Below the pieces are notes generated by a model. It did not search any database. It was not told where the DNA came from and saw only the letters and a program-made list of their open reading frames with translations. 64,000 nt of DNA from the NCBI GenBank assembly GCA_916700875.1, contig CAKAKS010000032.1:7627001-7691000 (forward strand), written 5' to 3'. Shown here piece by piece: positions 36,216 to 51,200 of the stretch; positions within the stretch are counted from its first letter, which is position 1; each line of letters begins with the position of its first letter. The position numbers and the translations under genes are program-made. Origin of the DNA: Sebastes aleutianus (taxonomy: Eukaryota; Chordata; Actinopteri; Perciformes; Sebastidae).

Positions 36216-39200
36216 GCGTGTGTGTGTGCGTGTGCGTGTGTCTGTGCCTACCGGTCTCTGGGTCACTGAAGTCGGGCAAAGTCATGGCGTTGAGCTGTCG
36301 TCTGTCTGCTATGGCTCTGTCCAATAGACTGCTGCCACGCCCGGAATCACTGCCACAAAAACACGTGTTTTCACACGAGCACAGATGCAAACATGGACAG
36401 ACTAAACAATGCCTGAGTGAGTTCCTGTGTTTTTGAAATGCCTGGGGTTGATAAGCAAACATGGTCTCCAAAAGCAACACATAATAAAACCATTTACATT
36501 CTTAGTTGCACCAGCTCTTATTAAGTTCAAACCTACTTACTAAGTGGAGATTTACACATCACTACATTTAAATGGGTTGCACCACACAAACTAGTTCTTA
36601 CGGGGAGATTAGTTTTTACAAAAAGGTTGACTCACGTAACAATTATACCTTTCCTTTTAGAAAAAGTATAGCATTGTTAAAGGAGATCAATTCAAAATTC
36701 AGAGCATTAATATAGCAGACTGAAGCTTATGCTCTTTTCAAAGTCACCAGACTTGATCATGGGAGTTGCTGGTCTACCGCTGCCTCGATCGGTTAGTTTG
36801 TTTGTGTTATTGTCTGACTTTTGTGAATTCGAACGAACCCATTAAAACACCAAAGTCACACAATAACACTGACAAACTAAACGATCGAGGCAGCGGTAGA
36901 CCAGCAACTTCCATGTTCTCCGAGGTAAAATTACTGTTTTTCTCAAAGGAGTCTGGTGGCTTTGAAGAGAGCATAGTTAACAGCTTCAGTTCCCCGTCGG
37001 AAAGAACTGTCTGACAACCAAGTAAAGCGGTGAAAATATTCTAAATGTAGCGTACACTTACACAAATATTGATTTTTTTTTAGCTGGGCCTTTTTTTTAG
37101 GGGGCTAAAATATGTTTGGCTGCTGCCCCGTCCATAACAGGACAATGCTTAGCTTCCTTACCGATACTCTTGTAAGGTAATACACTGACTATGCGTAAGT
37201 ACCTCATGCAACCCTACTTCATAAAATCAGAACTATCATGCGCGCGTGTGTGCGTGAGTGTGTGTGTGTACCTGGGGTTGGTAAGGTTGTAAAAGCTCTT
37301 CCAGATCTGCAGCATGTGTTTACAGGTGAGCAGAGCTTCCTCCGGTCCTCTACACATGGACTCCAACTTCACCTTGGTATATAGCAGACTACAAGACACA
37401 CATAAACACACGATAAGATAACACAGAAATAAAGACACTTTGTGTGTGCTTGAAAATGAAGTGTTGTGGTAGCATGCGAGTCTTACTTGAAGTTCTCAGG
37501 GTACTCGGACAGAGCCATCTCTATAATGTTGAGAGCGTCGTGGTAGTGTTTCTGAGCAGAGAGCAGCAGGGCCAGCAGATGAAGGGAGTGGACATCATCC
37601 CCTTGAAGCTGCAACGCCTGTCGTACATAGCCTAGTGCCTCGGGGATCTACACACACACACGTACACAAACTACAGGTTTTCACTACAGTCGGAGTAAAA
37701 AGCACTATGTAAAGTGACCGATTTGTAATTTCCTGATGTTCCCTGACTTTTGCGTCTGGTATCCATGCCTCAAACTTGCATGGTTTTGATATGCGCATAG
37801 TGGCGTTACGTCTGACTGTGTTACCTGTCTGGACACAGCAAGCTGCAGTGCCAAGTAGAAGGCTGCTAGATGGTCAGTAGGAGACAAACTCTGAGATCTA
37901 CAGAAAAAGAGAGAGACTTTGTGAGTTCAGTCATGCTGAATAAAAAGTTAAATAAGATTACATGAAACTTTAAAGAATCCCTGTGGGGAAATTGGGTCGC
38001 TGCAGTAGCAGAACAGTGAAAGGGTAGCAAAAGACAGCAAGGTAATAGAGCGAAATCAAACCAGTAGACATTTAAACATTTAGACACAATTAGAAACTGT
38101 AACACCATAATAATAAGCAGAACGACGGAATATAAAAAAAAGAGAGGATATATTGCAGCATTATATCAGTGTGATAAATAATGCAGAGTATATATATCAA
38201 GACATTTAACATCTTTCACCTTATTAAGAGAGAAATATTACAGTATAGTGTGCATTATTAGTTGTAGACTCTCAATCTCCAGGACGAACACATACTGTAG
38301 TATCAATGTTTAAAGGGATAGGTCTGAATTTTTGAAGTGGGGTTGTATGAGGTTCATGTCCATAGTCAGTGTATTATATACAGTAGATGACGGTCGGCAC
38401 GCCCCCCAGTTTGGAGAACGGGAGCAAAGCAATGTACTGCTGTGGACGGGGGCAGCAGCAAAACGTATTTTAGTCACCGAAAAGAATGAATATCTGTTTA
38501 AGTGTACACTATATTTAGAATATTTTCACTGCTTTACCTGGCCGTCAGACAGCCCTTTCCGACAGGGAACTAAAGCCGTTATCTATGCTCTCTTCATAGC
38601 CACCAGACTCCATTGACAAAAGCAGTAATTTTATCTCGCAGAACACGCAAATTATAGCTTTGAAGAGAGCATAGCTGGATATAACGGCTTCAGTTCTCCC
38701 TCGGAAAGGGCTGTCTGACAGCAAGGTAAAGCGGTGAAAGATATTCTAAATATACCGTACACTTAAACTGATATTGATTTCTTGAGGTGGGCCTTTCTTT
38801 AAGGTGGCTAAAATACGTTTTGCTGCTGCCTCCGTCCACAACAGTACATTCTGTGTCGGTACTCCTGTCTGTTTCTCCAAACTGGGTGCGTGCCGACCGA
38901 CATCCACTGTAGGTAATACACTGACTATGGATAAGTACCTCATACAACCCCACTTCAAAAAATCCAAACTCTCCCTTTAAAGTATGGATGTATGACAGCC
39001 TTGTTCCGATATATCCCTCACCTTAACATATTTATGGATGGAGGTTGTCTAAGGACAGTATACAAGTCATATACTGTTTGCACAGATGACAAACTATGCA
39101 AGCACACATAGGCTTCAAATGATATAGGTAAATATAATGGATTGATAAGGTAGAAAAACAGTTTCCATTTTGTTACACCGAGAAGCAGTTTGTGCTGTGA

Positions 39201-42200
39201 CACAAATCATTCTGAGGGAAATGTGGGTGTAAAAGAGAAAACAGTGAGCAGCATGGCTCAGTCCCAACCTCTGGAAGGCTCCCAAAGCTTTCCTCTGGTA
39301 CTCCTCCTGTGAGCTTCGCAATGATGCTAAAGAGATGCAGAGAGACAGAGTCAGGGACAGGAAGAGAAAGACAGAAATACAGTCAGGCACATTATGCAAT
39401 ACAAGAAGTGGAGGCATCCAACAATATAATATAATGTAGTATTTGAGGTCTTGATGTGTCTAAATGTGAAAACATCACATAGAGAACAAGAAACAAAAAT
39501 GGATGCATGCTCTGTCTTGTGTCTTTTTCTCAATTTCACGTGACTTGCTTTCCATGTTGTCATCACTCACGATAGGTTGGCCAAATGAACAATCTCCTAA
39601 TTTTCCTACCTTAAAAGGGACAGTTCACCCCAAAATCAAAATTACATATTTTTCCTATTACCTGTAGTGATATTTATCAATCTAGATTGTTTTGGTTTGA
39701 GTTGCAAAGTGTTGGAGATATCGGCTATAGAGATGACTGCCTTCTCTACAATATAATGGAACTACATGGCACTCGGCTTGTGGTGCTCAAAGCACCTAAA
39801 AAATACATTTGAAAAACTCAACAACGATGTCTCTTTCCAGAAATCATGACCCGGTTACTCAAGATAATCCTCAGACCTTGTTGTGAGCATTTTCATGTAG
39901 GACCTGTGTAGTGTGTATAAGTGTGTTTGTCTGTATGTGTGTGGACCCCAGGAAACATTAACCTGACCCTGTCAGATGGTTTGTTTCACAGAACCATCTG
40001 AGAAGCGATCATTGCAAAACTATTTTGAAAAGGGCAGGCCCTTGGCAGGTGATTAGATGAACCATCTGTCAATCACACTAACGAAAACTAGCTGAAGGCG
40101 AAAACATTGCCGTACTTTACACGTTCAGTGCCGTTCCTTGCTCTTCAATGAGGAAATACTCTCCAGTTCTGATGTAACTGATGCTATTGCATCAGTCGCC
40201 TCTCTGTGATGTCTGATGCTGACGTCTCACACACCTAAGCCATGCCCGTAGCTGCAGTAGCTCCTGACAGGACGCTGACTGGTCTGTTGTCTGGCGAGCC
40301 GGACACACACGCATTACATAGAGCATGCCAAGATGGATTTTCTTGTGGCATTTGATCCCACAATTCTCTCGTGATCTAGTGACATCACAAGAATCCCACT
40401 GCCGTGCAAGGGCTATAGATGGATAGCCAATGCATATGCTAGTGCTAATGGGGATCCTAATAAAGGAAAGAAAGAAAGAACTATTTTCTTTCTACCAAAC
40501 TACATCTGCCGAACGTATCACCGTGCAAAAGGAAGCATGCACCTACACATGCACAAGAGGCTCGTGTTTATAGTTTATAGCTAAACGATACTGCTAGCTG
40601 ACCTAGTACCACTGAGCTAGCTAACTTTACAGCTCAGACGTCCTCCATGAGCAGATGTTAATCTTAATCCTAATGCTTTTTAAAGTAAGAAGCAACAAAG
40701 TGTTCCAGATTATCATCCTTTCTAATAAGGGATGTACGAGAGCACATAGACACAGAGACCTACCGTCAGTGGCTTTGAGGCTGTAAACCAGCCCGATGGC
40801 CAAGTAGCCTTTGGCTCTGAACTCAGCTGCTTTCTCCCCCATGTCAATCACCATCTTTGCAAAGCACTCCCCCTCATCCAACTGGATTGTGGGAGTAGAG
40901 AGACATATAGCGAAAGAGAATAGATTTTGGACATGATTTTGGAAAATAAAGGTGTTTAAGTGAAGGTATTAACAGAGCAGACACAGAACGGTAGCTTAAG
41001 AAAACCTCAATCACATTTTCTAGAATCCCTATGATGCTTCAGCGAATAGCATTTGAGTTTAGGTCTGCAGGATGGTCCTTACCCAGTGCAGAGGTCCGAT
41101 ACACAGCTTGACAGCCAGCAGTGGGATGGTAGGGTCGTCAGGTTTCAGACGAATACACTCCTTAAGGACCTTAACGGCACGAGCTGATTTCCCAGCAGCC
41201 ATTAGCGACAGGGCGAGCTGGTACCACAAGTGGAACTCCTCAAAGGCAAACTTCATGGCTCTCTCCAAACACTGGAGACATCGGAAATAGGACACATTTC
41301 ATTTGGTGTTCTCAGGGTATCTGTAAGCTTTATCAAGTTGTGCAGCCATTTTTAGAGCCAACTGGGTTGTAATAAAACATTTATTTGTTTGGGGAAATCA
41401 ATGTGAAAAAGAATTTTAAAAAGTGTGATTTCATGTGGGTGTACTATGGGCGTATGTGGGCTTTCATTTCTTACAATCCCTATGATTGTGACTATGCAGC
41501 CCACAGAGGGATTACTCACCTCCGACAGCATCTCATACTGCCCCCTCCTGCCCAGAGCTATAGTCAGCAGGTCGTACACCACAGAGGCAGACTGCAGGCT
41601 GATGATACGATCATTGTTGTGTTCGGGAATTCTGCTCAGGACAGCGTCACGGTTAGCCTGAACACACACAAACACAGATAGAGATGGCTCAGAAATGGCA
41701 CTAAGTCAAGGTTTCCTTCAAACCCGAGCTTTAGAAACGGGTCTGAAACATTTTCCAGAGAGTGTTTGTGTCTTACCATGGACTCACTGATGAGTAGCAG
41801 CAGCAAAGCTTCTTCTGTGTTCTCCTGAGGGCAAAACAGACTGAGGGAAGAGAAACGCACCGAGAGAGTCAGAAAAATGGAGTTGGACAAGGATGAGAGG
41901 GAAGAGAAAAGGGAAACATTGAGGGAAAAAAAAGTGATAAGGAGAAGATGGAGAGAGCAGCTGGTGAAAAAAGTACATTGGCAACAGTGTAATTTTAGAG
42001 TCCTGTTGGCTATTTTCCACCGTATTCCAACTTTAGCATCAACAAAAACACACATTATCACTTACTTCTCTCCCGAGTACACCCGTGGGCGTCGGCTTAG
42101 GCTGTAGTTCTTGCTGTGAGTGTGTCCCTGCCGTGTGGGATCGTCCAATGGCGACACGGTGGGCGGGTCTTCCAGAGGAGACCAGTAACTCTGTTCGCAC

Positions 42201-42245
42201 ATTCCCCTGAGCAAGATCTCTGCAAGCTGTCTGGCTATGGTCTGT

Positions 42246-42282
<37 letters not shown>

Positions 42283-45200
42283 CACATTTGGCAAAGATGC
42301 TCTGGTACCAACACAGCAGCAATCTGTTTACTTGGGGCTTACTTTGTTTCTACTATACTTAGAATACAGTTATATTAATGGTTTAACCCTTGTACAGACT
42401 GTAAACTGGACTATTTTATCATCACGTACAAAGAAAATCAAATATCAAGTCTACTTGCTTGTGGTGGGTTTTGTATCTATCTACATCGATAGAGATCTGC
42501 CCTTTAAGTTTAGGTTTGCCCTTACAGCTTGTAACAAACTAGACAGAGACGCTGTAGGAGAATCTTTTGTACAACTTCGACATATTCAAATTCTACAGAC
42601 TGAAGCAGTAACATTTTTAAAGGAATAGTTTGACATTTTGGAAAATACGCTTATTCGCTTTCTTGCCGAGAGTTAGATGAGAAGATCGATAGATTGGTAA
42701 ATATGAAGCCAGCGCCAGCAACCGCTTAGCTTAGCCTAAACTGAAAACAAGGGCAAACAGCTAGCCTGGCTGTTTCAGAAGGTAACAATATCCTCCTACC
42801 AGCACCTGTAAAGCTCACTAATTAACACGCTTTATCTAGTTTGTTCAATCTGTATAGAAAACAAAAACCGCAGCACAAAAGTTGGGGGCTGGAAGAGGCC
42901 TTCCTGAGGTTCCCAGGCAAAAAAAAGCGTATTTCCCAAAATGTCAAACTATTCCTTTAAGTAAGCTAAAGGAGAAGCGTGAGGGAAATGATACATAAAC
43001 AACCTCCCAACCCATCATCACTCACCATGCGGAGGCTCTGGGTGGTTCTGTTCTCAACAGCCCGAAGAATCTCCCGAAACCGGCCCACGCCTCGTGTCAG
43101 GTTGCTATGGCAATGTAGTGAGGAAACAGGAAGAAAGACACAGTCTTGTCAAAGCATGTAGTGCGTGTGTGTGTGTGTATGTGTGAATGTAAGATATCTC
43201 ACTCAGACATGTGTGCATAATCCATATGTCCAAAACATTTTCAAGTTTCTATCTCTGTGATAGTCAGTGAATAGGTGAGAATTTAGTAGCATCATTAGCA
43301 GATACAGAAAAAACCTGTCTAACGGTAATGCTGTAACAAACCACATCCTCACATGAACACTCACATGCCTCAGGACTTTGATGTTTGTTTATATTTGTAT
43401 TTCATATTGCGCAAGCCAATTTTGCTGGCGGCTTCAAATGAGAACAAGTATTTTAATGTTGTTATCAGAAGTTATATAAGATGATGTTAGTAAACAAAAT
43501 TCTTTTTTTTTTTAATTCATTACTTCCTGTTTGATAAAGTCTAAATACCAGACACCAGAATTACATTTGGATGAATACAGTGTCTACGTTTTTAAAGTTC
43601 CCTCTCTTTCCCTCTAGTGACACTGAGGTGGAGCCATTGCATTTCTTCCAGTCCACTAAAAAGTTATTTCTTCCAGCACAAGGCTTTACCTGAAACTTTC
43701 TCTGCTGTACTGAAATCAACACTGTGGGAACTACTTTCTGCTTTTATTAACCTGTCAGCAGCTTTGTAACACGATAACTACAAAGTGGTTGGAAAGTGCC
43801 CACAAATGGTTGTTCTTGGTTTCTGTTTGGGCTGTTTTTTCTAGTTTCTATACTAGAAAAAGTTAGGATTATAAATAGTAAAAATGTGTTTAGTTTTTTC
43901 CATAAAAATCTCTGTTTTGTGGTTCTGAAGTGATCGACAGGCAACTCTCCGGTCTCTCTCTGATTATTCTTTCTCTCCTGCACCTATAGTATCTATCCAC
44001 CATCACCACCCCCTGTTTTCCTCTCTTACCCGTTCTTGAAGTGGATGACGTGGGCTCTCTGCAGGCCCGTCTCCAGGAAATAGCCCAGTTCCAGGTCCTG
44101 GGCAGTCGGGCCGGGCTTTGGGCTGCGATTCTGAATTCCTGCTGACAACGCCTACAGACACAGACAGGGGTAAAGAAAAAAATACAAAAGTTAAAACATG
44201 AACTGCAGAGAAAGTTCTGCCTGAACTCCCCTGACCTAAATTAATTACGTGGGAAATACTACTACTATCAGTCAACGTATGTCAATGCGTTTAACTTATA
44301 TTTGTAAATGTCTATGTGAATAACAGACAGTCATTTCTACAGTGGCCTATTTAAAAAATCTCCTTTATTTATGCATGAGAAAATATAATTTAGCAAGATA
44401 CAGATGATCATATTTCTATCTTTTGCAGCCAGTACGGTATGTGTGAGTGGGACTGCATGAACAATGTACTTCAATTCACTATTGGTGACACATAGCTTTA
44501 CTGGCCTAATTTCTGTTACGGTTGTGTTGGATTATTAATCCAGCGTTTTCAAGAAGTTAATATAGGAATATAATAATTAGGCTATGGTTTATAAACAAAC
44601 CTGTTAAAATCTGCTGGTTTAGTTTGTGTGTGAGTGGCAATTACACTGAGGTGAAATGTTACGTTAAATTACATCATCATTTACATCCATGTATGATGTT
44701 TTTATTTACAGTAATATTCCTATAAAGGACTTAAGATGTGACTTTACTAGAGCTGAAACAATACGTCGATTTATTAGTCAGAAAATTAGTCAGCAACTAT
44801 TTTGATAATAGATAAATAAAGCAAAAATGCTAAAAAATAGATATCTCTGGTTCCAGCTTTTCTGTTGTGAGGATATGTAGCATTTCTTTGTCTTATGTGA
44901 CAGTGAACTGAATTTCTTCGGGTTATGGACTGTCGGTCGGACTAAAAAAAGACATTTAAAGACTTCGCCTTGAACTTTAGGGATTTGTGATGTATATTTC
45001 TCACTATTCTTTGACATTTTATAGATGAAATGTGCAGCCCTAAACCTTAAAGATAGTGTTGGTAATGTTCTCATACACTTATCCAATTTTTAAAATCCAG
45101 TGTACTCTTGGTAGTTTTTCAACATTATTAACCCTAGCATTAAAGGTAGGACTGCGACAATGATTATCTTCATTGTCAATTAAAGGGACTGTTTGTAAGA

Positions 45201-48200
45201 TTCAGAAATGCTTGTTAACAGCAACACCTGTGGCTGTTAAGTCAACGAAGGTCAGCGTCGGGCTCGCGCTTGTGCTCGCTCTAATAGACATGAACTAGCA
45301 CCGCTCAAAACAGTGAGGCAACACACGTCAGCTAAAATCACAATATCACTCTATCTTTCAGCTGCTTGGCAGGAATGTTAGCTGACCAGACGGAGGTCTC
45401 TCCATGAATCACTGCTGATCCTAGTGTTGGCTTTTCCTGCTTCAGCCTCCCGACCGCGGCAACAGGGAGACACCGGCACCCGGTCGGAGACATAACGTTT
45501 CTCGCTGCGGAGCCCCGTCACTTCACAAGACACGGGAAACCTCTGTTGGTCTGGAGGAGCTGCAGCATTTATTTCTGCACGAACGTCCACTGTACATTCA
45601 CTAGATATTCTCAGAGCTAAAATAACTCTTCTGCAGTGTGGAGTGTGCTCGCATGCACATCTAGAGATGGAGCGAGCTGAGTGAAGGCAAGCAGGCAGGC
45701 AGCGGAGCAGCGGAGCAGTGGAGCAGCGGAGCAGAGACTCCGGCCCTGGAGACCAAAGCTACGGTCTCCTCTGTGTCCTCCGACTGCGGCCAACACTGTT
45801 TTGCAAGACGGGCTTCACTAGATATAACTTTGGTGCTTCCGTGTAGTTTGTGTTGGAGTCTGAGTCTGAACAGCGTAGCCACACGCGAGCGCGCATCGGA
45901 CACCGCCCTGGATTGATTTATACGTGTAAGAAGTTACAAACAGTCCCTTTATTCTGTTTATTATTTTCTTGATTAATCGATTAGTCATTTGGTCTATAAA
46001 ATGTCAGAAAATGGTGAAAAATGTCAATCAGTGTTTCCCAAAGCCCAAGATGACGTCCTCAAATGTCTTGTTTTGTCCACAACTCAAAGATATTCAGTTT
46101 ACTGTCATAGAAGAGTAAAGAAACCAGAAAATATTCACATTTAAGAAGCGGGAATCAGAGAATTTTCACTATTTTCTTAAAAAATGACTCAAACTGATAA
46201 ATTGTTTATCAAAATAGTTAGAGATTAACTTAATAGTTGACAACTAATTGATTAATCGTTGCAGCTCTAGTGGGGATGTAATGAGAATGTCAACAAATAA
46301 AACAAAAGATTATTTTGAACAGCACTACCAACCCTACCTTTAACTGACTTATAATATAACTCTAATATTTTAAAATATTCCTTTAATTCATGATGCTTCT
46401 GTCTCTCCATACCACATCCATACTTAGTGACTTCCAGATCCAATCCAGGATTTTTCATCATGTCTTATATTATACCTATAGTATCACACCTTCTGTTGTA
46501 TGCAGGCATGAGTTTATAGAATTCATCTCACATCATCACATAATTTGAATTGTTTGATTTGTATCCTCCTGCCTTTTACTGCAGTTCACTGCTGTCAGTC
46601 TGTGCGTCCTCTCAGACATTCTCCGAATAAAGAAGAAGAGATCTGTTTGCCAGATGGCTGTCATGGGCAGTAATGTATTAGTCAAAGGTGCACACTGTCA
46701 GCAGAGTATTCATCACACACCCACAGGGATGGCAGAGCATTTGGGAGTCCAGGTGCTAACAAGATATTTGGTGAGTGCTTGTGTGACACTCAGAGAAAAT
46801 ACTGCAATAGACAACAAGCATGCCGGTTTCACACTCTCAAACTAGAGGTCTGACTGAAGACATAACGTAACATGGCACAAACGTATATACCTTCTCAGCC
46901 TCCTGCAGGTAAAGCAGAGCAATGTCTCCAGACTTTTCATAGCAGGTGATGATATCCTGCTCCCGGTCTGTTGTGCTCCTATTGGACGATGGAGACCCAG
47001 TGTTCTTATTGGGTAGAGACGGAGAGGCAGCCGGGACCTTCTCTAGGCACAGTCCTGAGGGTAGAGAGGGTGGCAGAAAATAAACAGAGTGAGTGACAAA
47101 GGCCATGAGTCAATTATCAGTGTCTGGTATTCATTTTAGCCTTTCAAACCATTAGTATATAGTATATACACGTTGTATACGAGTTGTTTGGTGTAGTGTT
47201 TGACACTCAGATGATCATCTTCTCTGACTGATGATTGGTTTTCATACAAATCTGCTTTGTGACTCAAAACATAATAAATAATTCACAGTCATCACATTCG
47301 TATCTTATCAATCATAAATGACAGGCAGCAGTTACTTGAGTTCACAACTGTCCAAGCAAATTGTACTTGGTTACACGGGTGAATTAAATAAGAATAGAAT
47401 GAGAACTGAATATCTATTATTCAAAAGCAACCAGAGATGCCTGATGTGTGACTGTGTGCATTTAGTCATATTACAGTTTATCCCACAGCTGTTGATTAGC
47501 AGTGACACTGTACTGCCATCATGTGGAGCAAAGCAGTAGTGCAGAGGTTAGGGCCAACTGGACTGATGGCAGTTGAGATCAGGAAGACTATGAGACGTGG
47601 AAGGAAGACTTGTGCTGCTGTCGAAAAGTCAAAAAAGTACGTCCTAATGTCTTTTCCTAACCACTTTTTTCTTGACCTCGATGGAAAACGTCATGATGTC
47701 AAAGAGAGATGTGAAGGAGAATTCATAAGGAATTAGGAAAAGACATCCTGCTGTGCTAAGAGAATCCGACTGCACTTGCACTAGGCTCCGTAATTATGAT
47801 GCAACGGCGGATGTTATTGACGTGGGTCTGCCGTCGTGATGAAACTACAATGCTCTGAAGATGGACTTCAAAAAGCACATCTGACTACACTTCGCCCTGT
47901 GCGTTCTTACCGTGTTGTTTCATGCAGGCTATATAAACAGCTCCTTCAGTGACCCCCCTGTGTGTGAAGGAGAGATACCGCAGGTCTTTCCTTCCTGCTG
48001 CTGTCTCACTTTATAATCAACTCTGCTCCGGTAGATCGCACATACCAAAAACTGACAATTCACTGACGTTCAATATCAATTAGACCGTTCAATATCAATA
48101 TTTCTAGGGCAGTCCCAATTACTATTTTTTGGGCTTCGAAGCTTTGGTGAGAAATATTCGAAGGTATTCGAAGGTATTCGAAGCTTCGCGGCGCGGTGCA

Positions 48201-51200
48201 GCAGGCTGACATGTTCTTCTGTCTGTCTGTCTCCATTAACCTCGTTTCAGTACACGGGACAGTGCCGCCGCCGCACTACTGTACACACAAGAAACTCTAC
48301 ACACAACAAGCAGCAATATCCATCTGAGAATAACTAATAATCATTAATGTTGAATATAGATATTGAATAATGTTGTGGGATTATTCCTTATTTCAATGGC
48401 TATTTTGGGATTAATACATTATTATTACATACTTTTATATATATATATTTTTTAAAAACAAAGCATTCAAATACAAATTTGGAGGTCGATTATCATGGCA
48501 ACAGTCGAAGCTTCCATGCATTCAAGTCAGCACTAAATATTTCCTATGTGCAATAACGACAAGCATGCCAGTAATATTACTTTATTACCAAGGTTGGAAT
48601 TTAAATAAAAAAAACAAATATAGGCTACCAGTTTCAGACATTTGTATGATAAATATTGAGTTAATTGTTTGTGTTATGGAGAAGGGGTAGGACCATATAC
48701 TGTCAGTGTAGGCTGTACTTCTTCCTACTCCTTTTCGGACATGTAATATTTATTTATGATAATTATCTACTGTTGTTTATGGCAATTTGTTTATTGACAC
48801 TTTGCTATATGTATACTGTTTATTATTTGTCATTTCTGTTTTGTTTTTTAACTTATTTGTTTCATGTTCAAAATAAATAAATGAAAATAAAGAGAAACAA
48901 AATGGTTGTCACTGTCCACTCAAATTCATCAACAAGAATCCCAATTAATATATGACTGTATGAAAACAATTGTTAGCCTATATTTATGCAAGATAGGCAT
49001 ATAATTTGTTTTCATGAACGACCGAGTGGTGCGGCGCTTTAAAAGTTGCGGCCGCACGGAACTGTGGGACGGCATTATCTTCTTTCCTTTCATAAAGGAT
49101 GGTCCAGTGTATCATAAGATAAGAGAGGAAGCATTGAAGCACCTTTCCTTAACATTTAGCCAATTGGACCAGCTCTTATCATGGCTGGCACTTAGATACT
49201 ACCGGGTCATTTCACTCAGTTAGGGAACCTGCCGAAGCAAAAAAGACTTTACGACCGCAGCCTGGGTGTGTGTAAGTGTGTTTTTACCTTTAGTAGCATA
49301 TGCCTCTGCTATCATGGACAGCCTATACACAGGAGCTCCCCCCAGCTGCATGTCATCCATGTTCACCCTGCTGTAGTGACCTGTCAATACATCAGTTATG
49401 TATCAATTCATAAATCGATCGGCACACCAGTATTTTATAACCAAGGGCACTTTTTTTTATTATAACATCATAGCATGAACAAATACTAAATATGAATAAA
49501 TAAACCAAACCAGAGAAGTGTGTGGGTTACCTAAAGCGTCTCTGTATTCTCCCTCCACATAACACAGTTTGGCCATCAAAATGCTGGCTTCCTGGAGGTA
49601 ATCGGCCTGGAGGACAGAAAATAAGGCATTTACTTTTTTTAATATTTTGACTTTTTAAATTCATGAGTTCGGTTTCCGTCTTCAGATTTTTTTTTTTGTA
49701 TCTACCGATTCTGAAAAGCTTGCATGAACCGTTTTTGTGGCACTAAATTGTGTGACAGAAACCAAAATCAATTTGTAAAATAAACAAAAAGAAACACCTG
49801 TAAAAAGTGACTATACTGGCAAGAACCAAACCAAGTAAGCCATTCATTCAATTTGTCCACCATCTCTTCATCCACAGTTACCTTGAGGTTTCCTCTGTCC
49901 AGAGCAGCAGTGAGGTGTTTCCTGACCTCCACCAGTTTAGGACGTTGGCCCCTGGGACTGGCTCCCTGTTTGATGGGGTTCTCCTTCAGGTACGTTTGAA
50001 GCTTGCATTCCCCCAGCAGCAACTCCCCTAGGTCATCTACACATACACACACACACAACACAAGATGTTAGGAGAAATCATGACAATAACTGTCTCATTG
50101 CTCTTCCACTTTAATAGGCATGGGGTAAATAAATAGAGTCACTATAGGATCAATCTATCAGTTTAAATCTAAAATCAATTTACAACCAATCCAAGATAAA
50201 TCAATACTTAAAGAGGACCTATTATGCTTATTTTCAGGTGCATACTTGTATTTTCGGTTTCTACTAGCAGGGCAGGCTTAAGGTATAGGCCATATAGGCG
50301 GTCACCTAGGGCACCACCTTCTGGGGGGGCGCTGGTCACCCTCTAAAAAAAAAACACTGGGCGCCCTTCCTCATTTTCTGCATTGAGGTAACAAATGACC
50401 AAATAAATAAAGAAACTTTTTCATCTGCCCGGCCGCACTTGAACATCACACTGTGGCTGTGCGCACTGGGGGCCTAGGGTAATCCGAATTTTGCCTAGGG
50501 CACCAAAAGGGCTAAAGCCGGCCCTGTCTACTAGAACATGTTTACATGCTTTAATGTTCAAAAAAGCACTTTATTTTTCTCCTACCAGCTGTGCTTCAGC
50601 ACCTCTTTTCACCCTCTGTCTGAAACGCTCTGTTTGAGCTACGCCTCTCCCTCCCAAAAAGCCCAGTCTGCTCTGATTGGTCAGCTGGCCCACTGATGTG
50701 ATTGGTTAACCTAACCAAATTCTTCAGAATCCACTCCAGCTCCGCTCTAACTAGCTTTGTTTGAGGGTGTGCCAAACTAGCCGTTATGCAAATGTGTTAC
50801 TTGGTGACATCACCACGTTACGGAAGAAAAGGCGGGACTTCAAGCAAGGCGTTTCAGGCAGTTCAGGAGCAGTGTTTCTGTGGGGGAGAGTAACTCCCTT
50901 TGACGTGGACTTTGGGCTTTGTATCTTTGCAGACCTTTTACATGCACAAAAAACTATATAACACACTAAAGGAAGGGGAAAAAGCACAAATCATAATAGG
51001 TCCCCTTTAATCTAAGGACGATGTTTGATCTAGGATCACTGTGTAAAGTTTGACAGCAATCTAAGATCAATCTACAACTTATCTAAAGTCAGTCTAAAAT
51101 TAATTGATTTACAATTTAAAATTAAAATAAGATTAACTTTAAGGATTATCTAATGACGATGTGTCCACCACATGGTTAGAATGACTACGATTGCCGTAAG

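Noticed and set aside
38332..38967. Similar ORFs on both strands reading MKWGCMR... and MDFLKWGCMR...
   Set aside because: They are mirror images of the inverted arms of a fold-back element, not genes.
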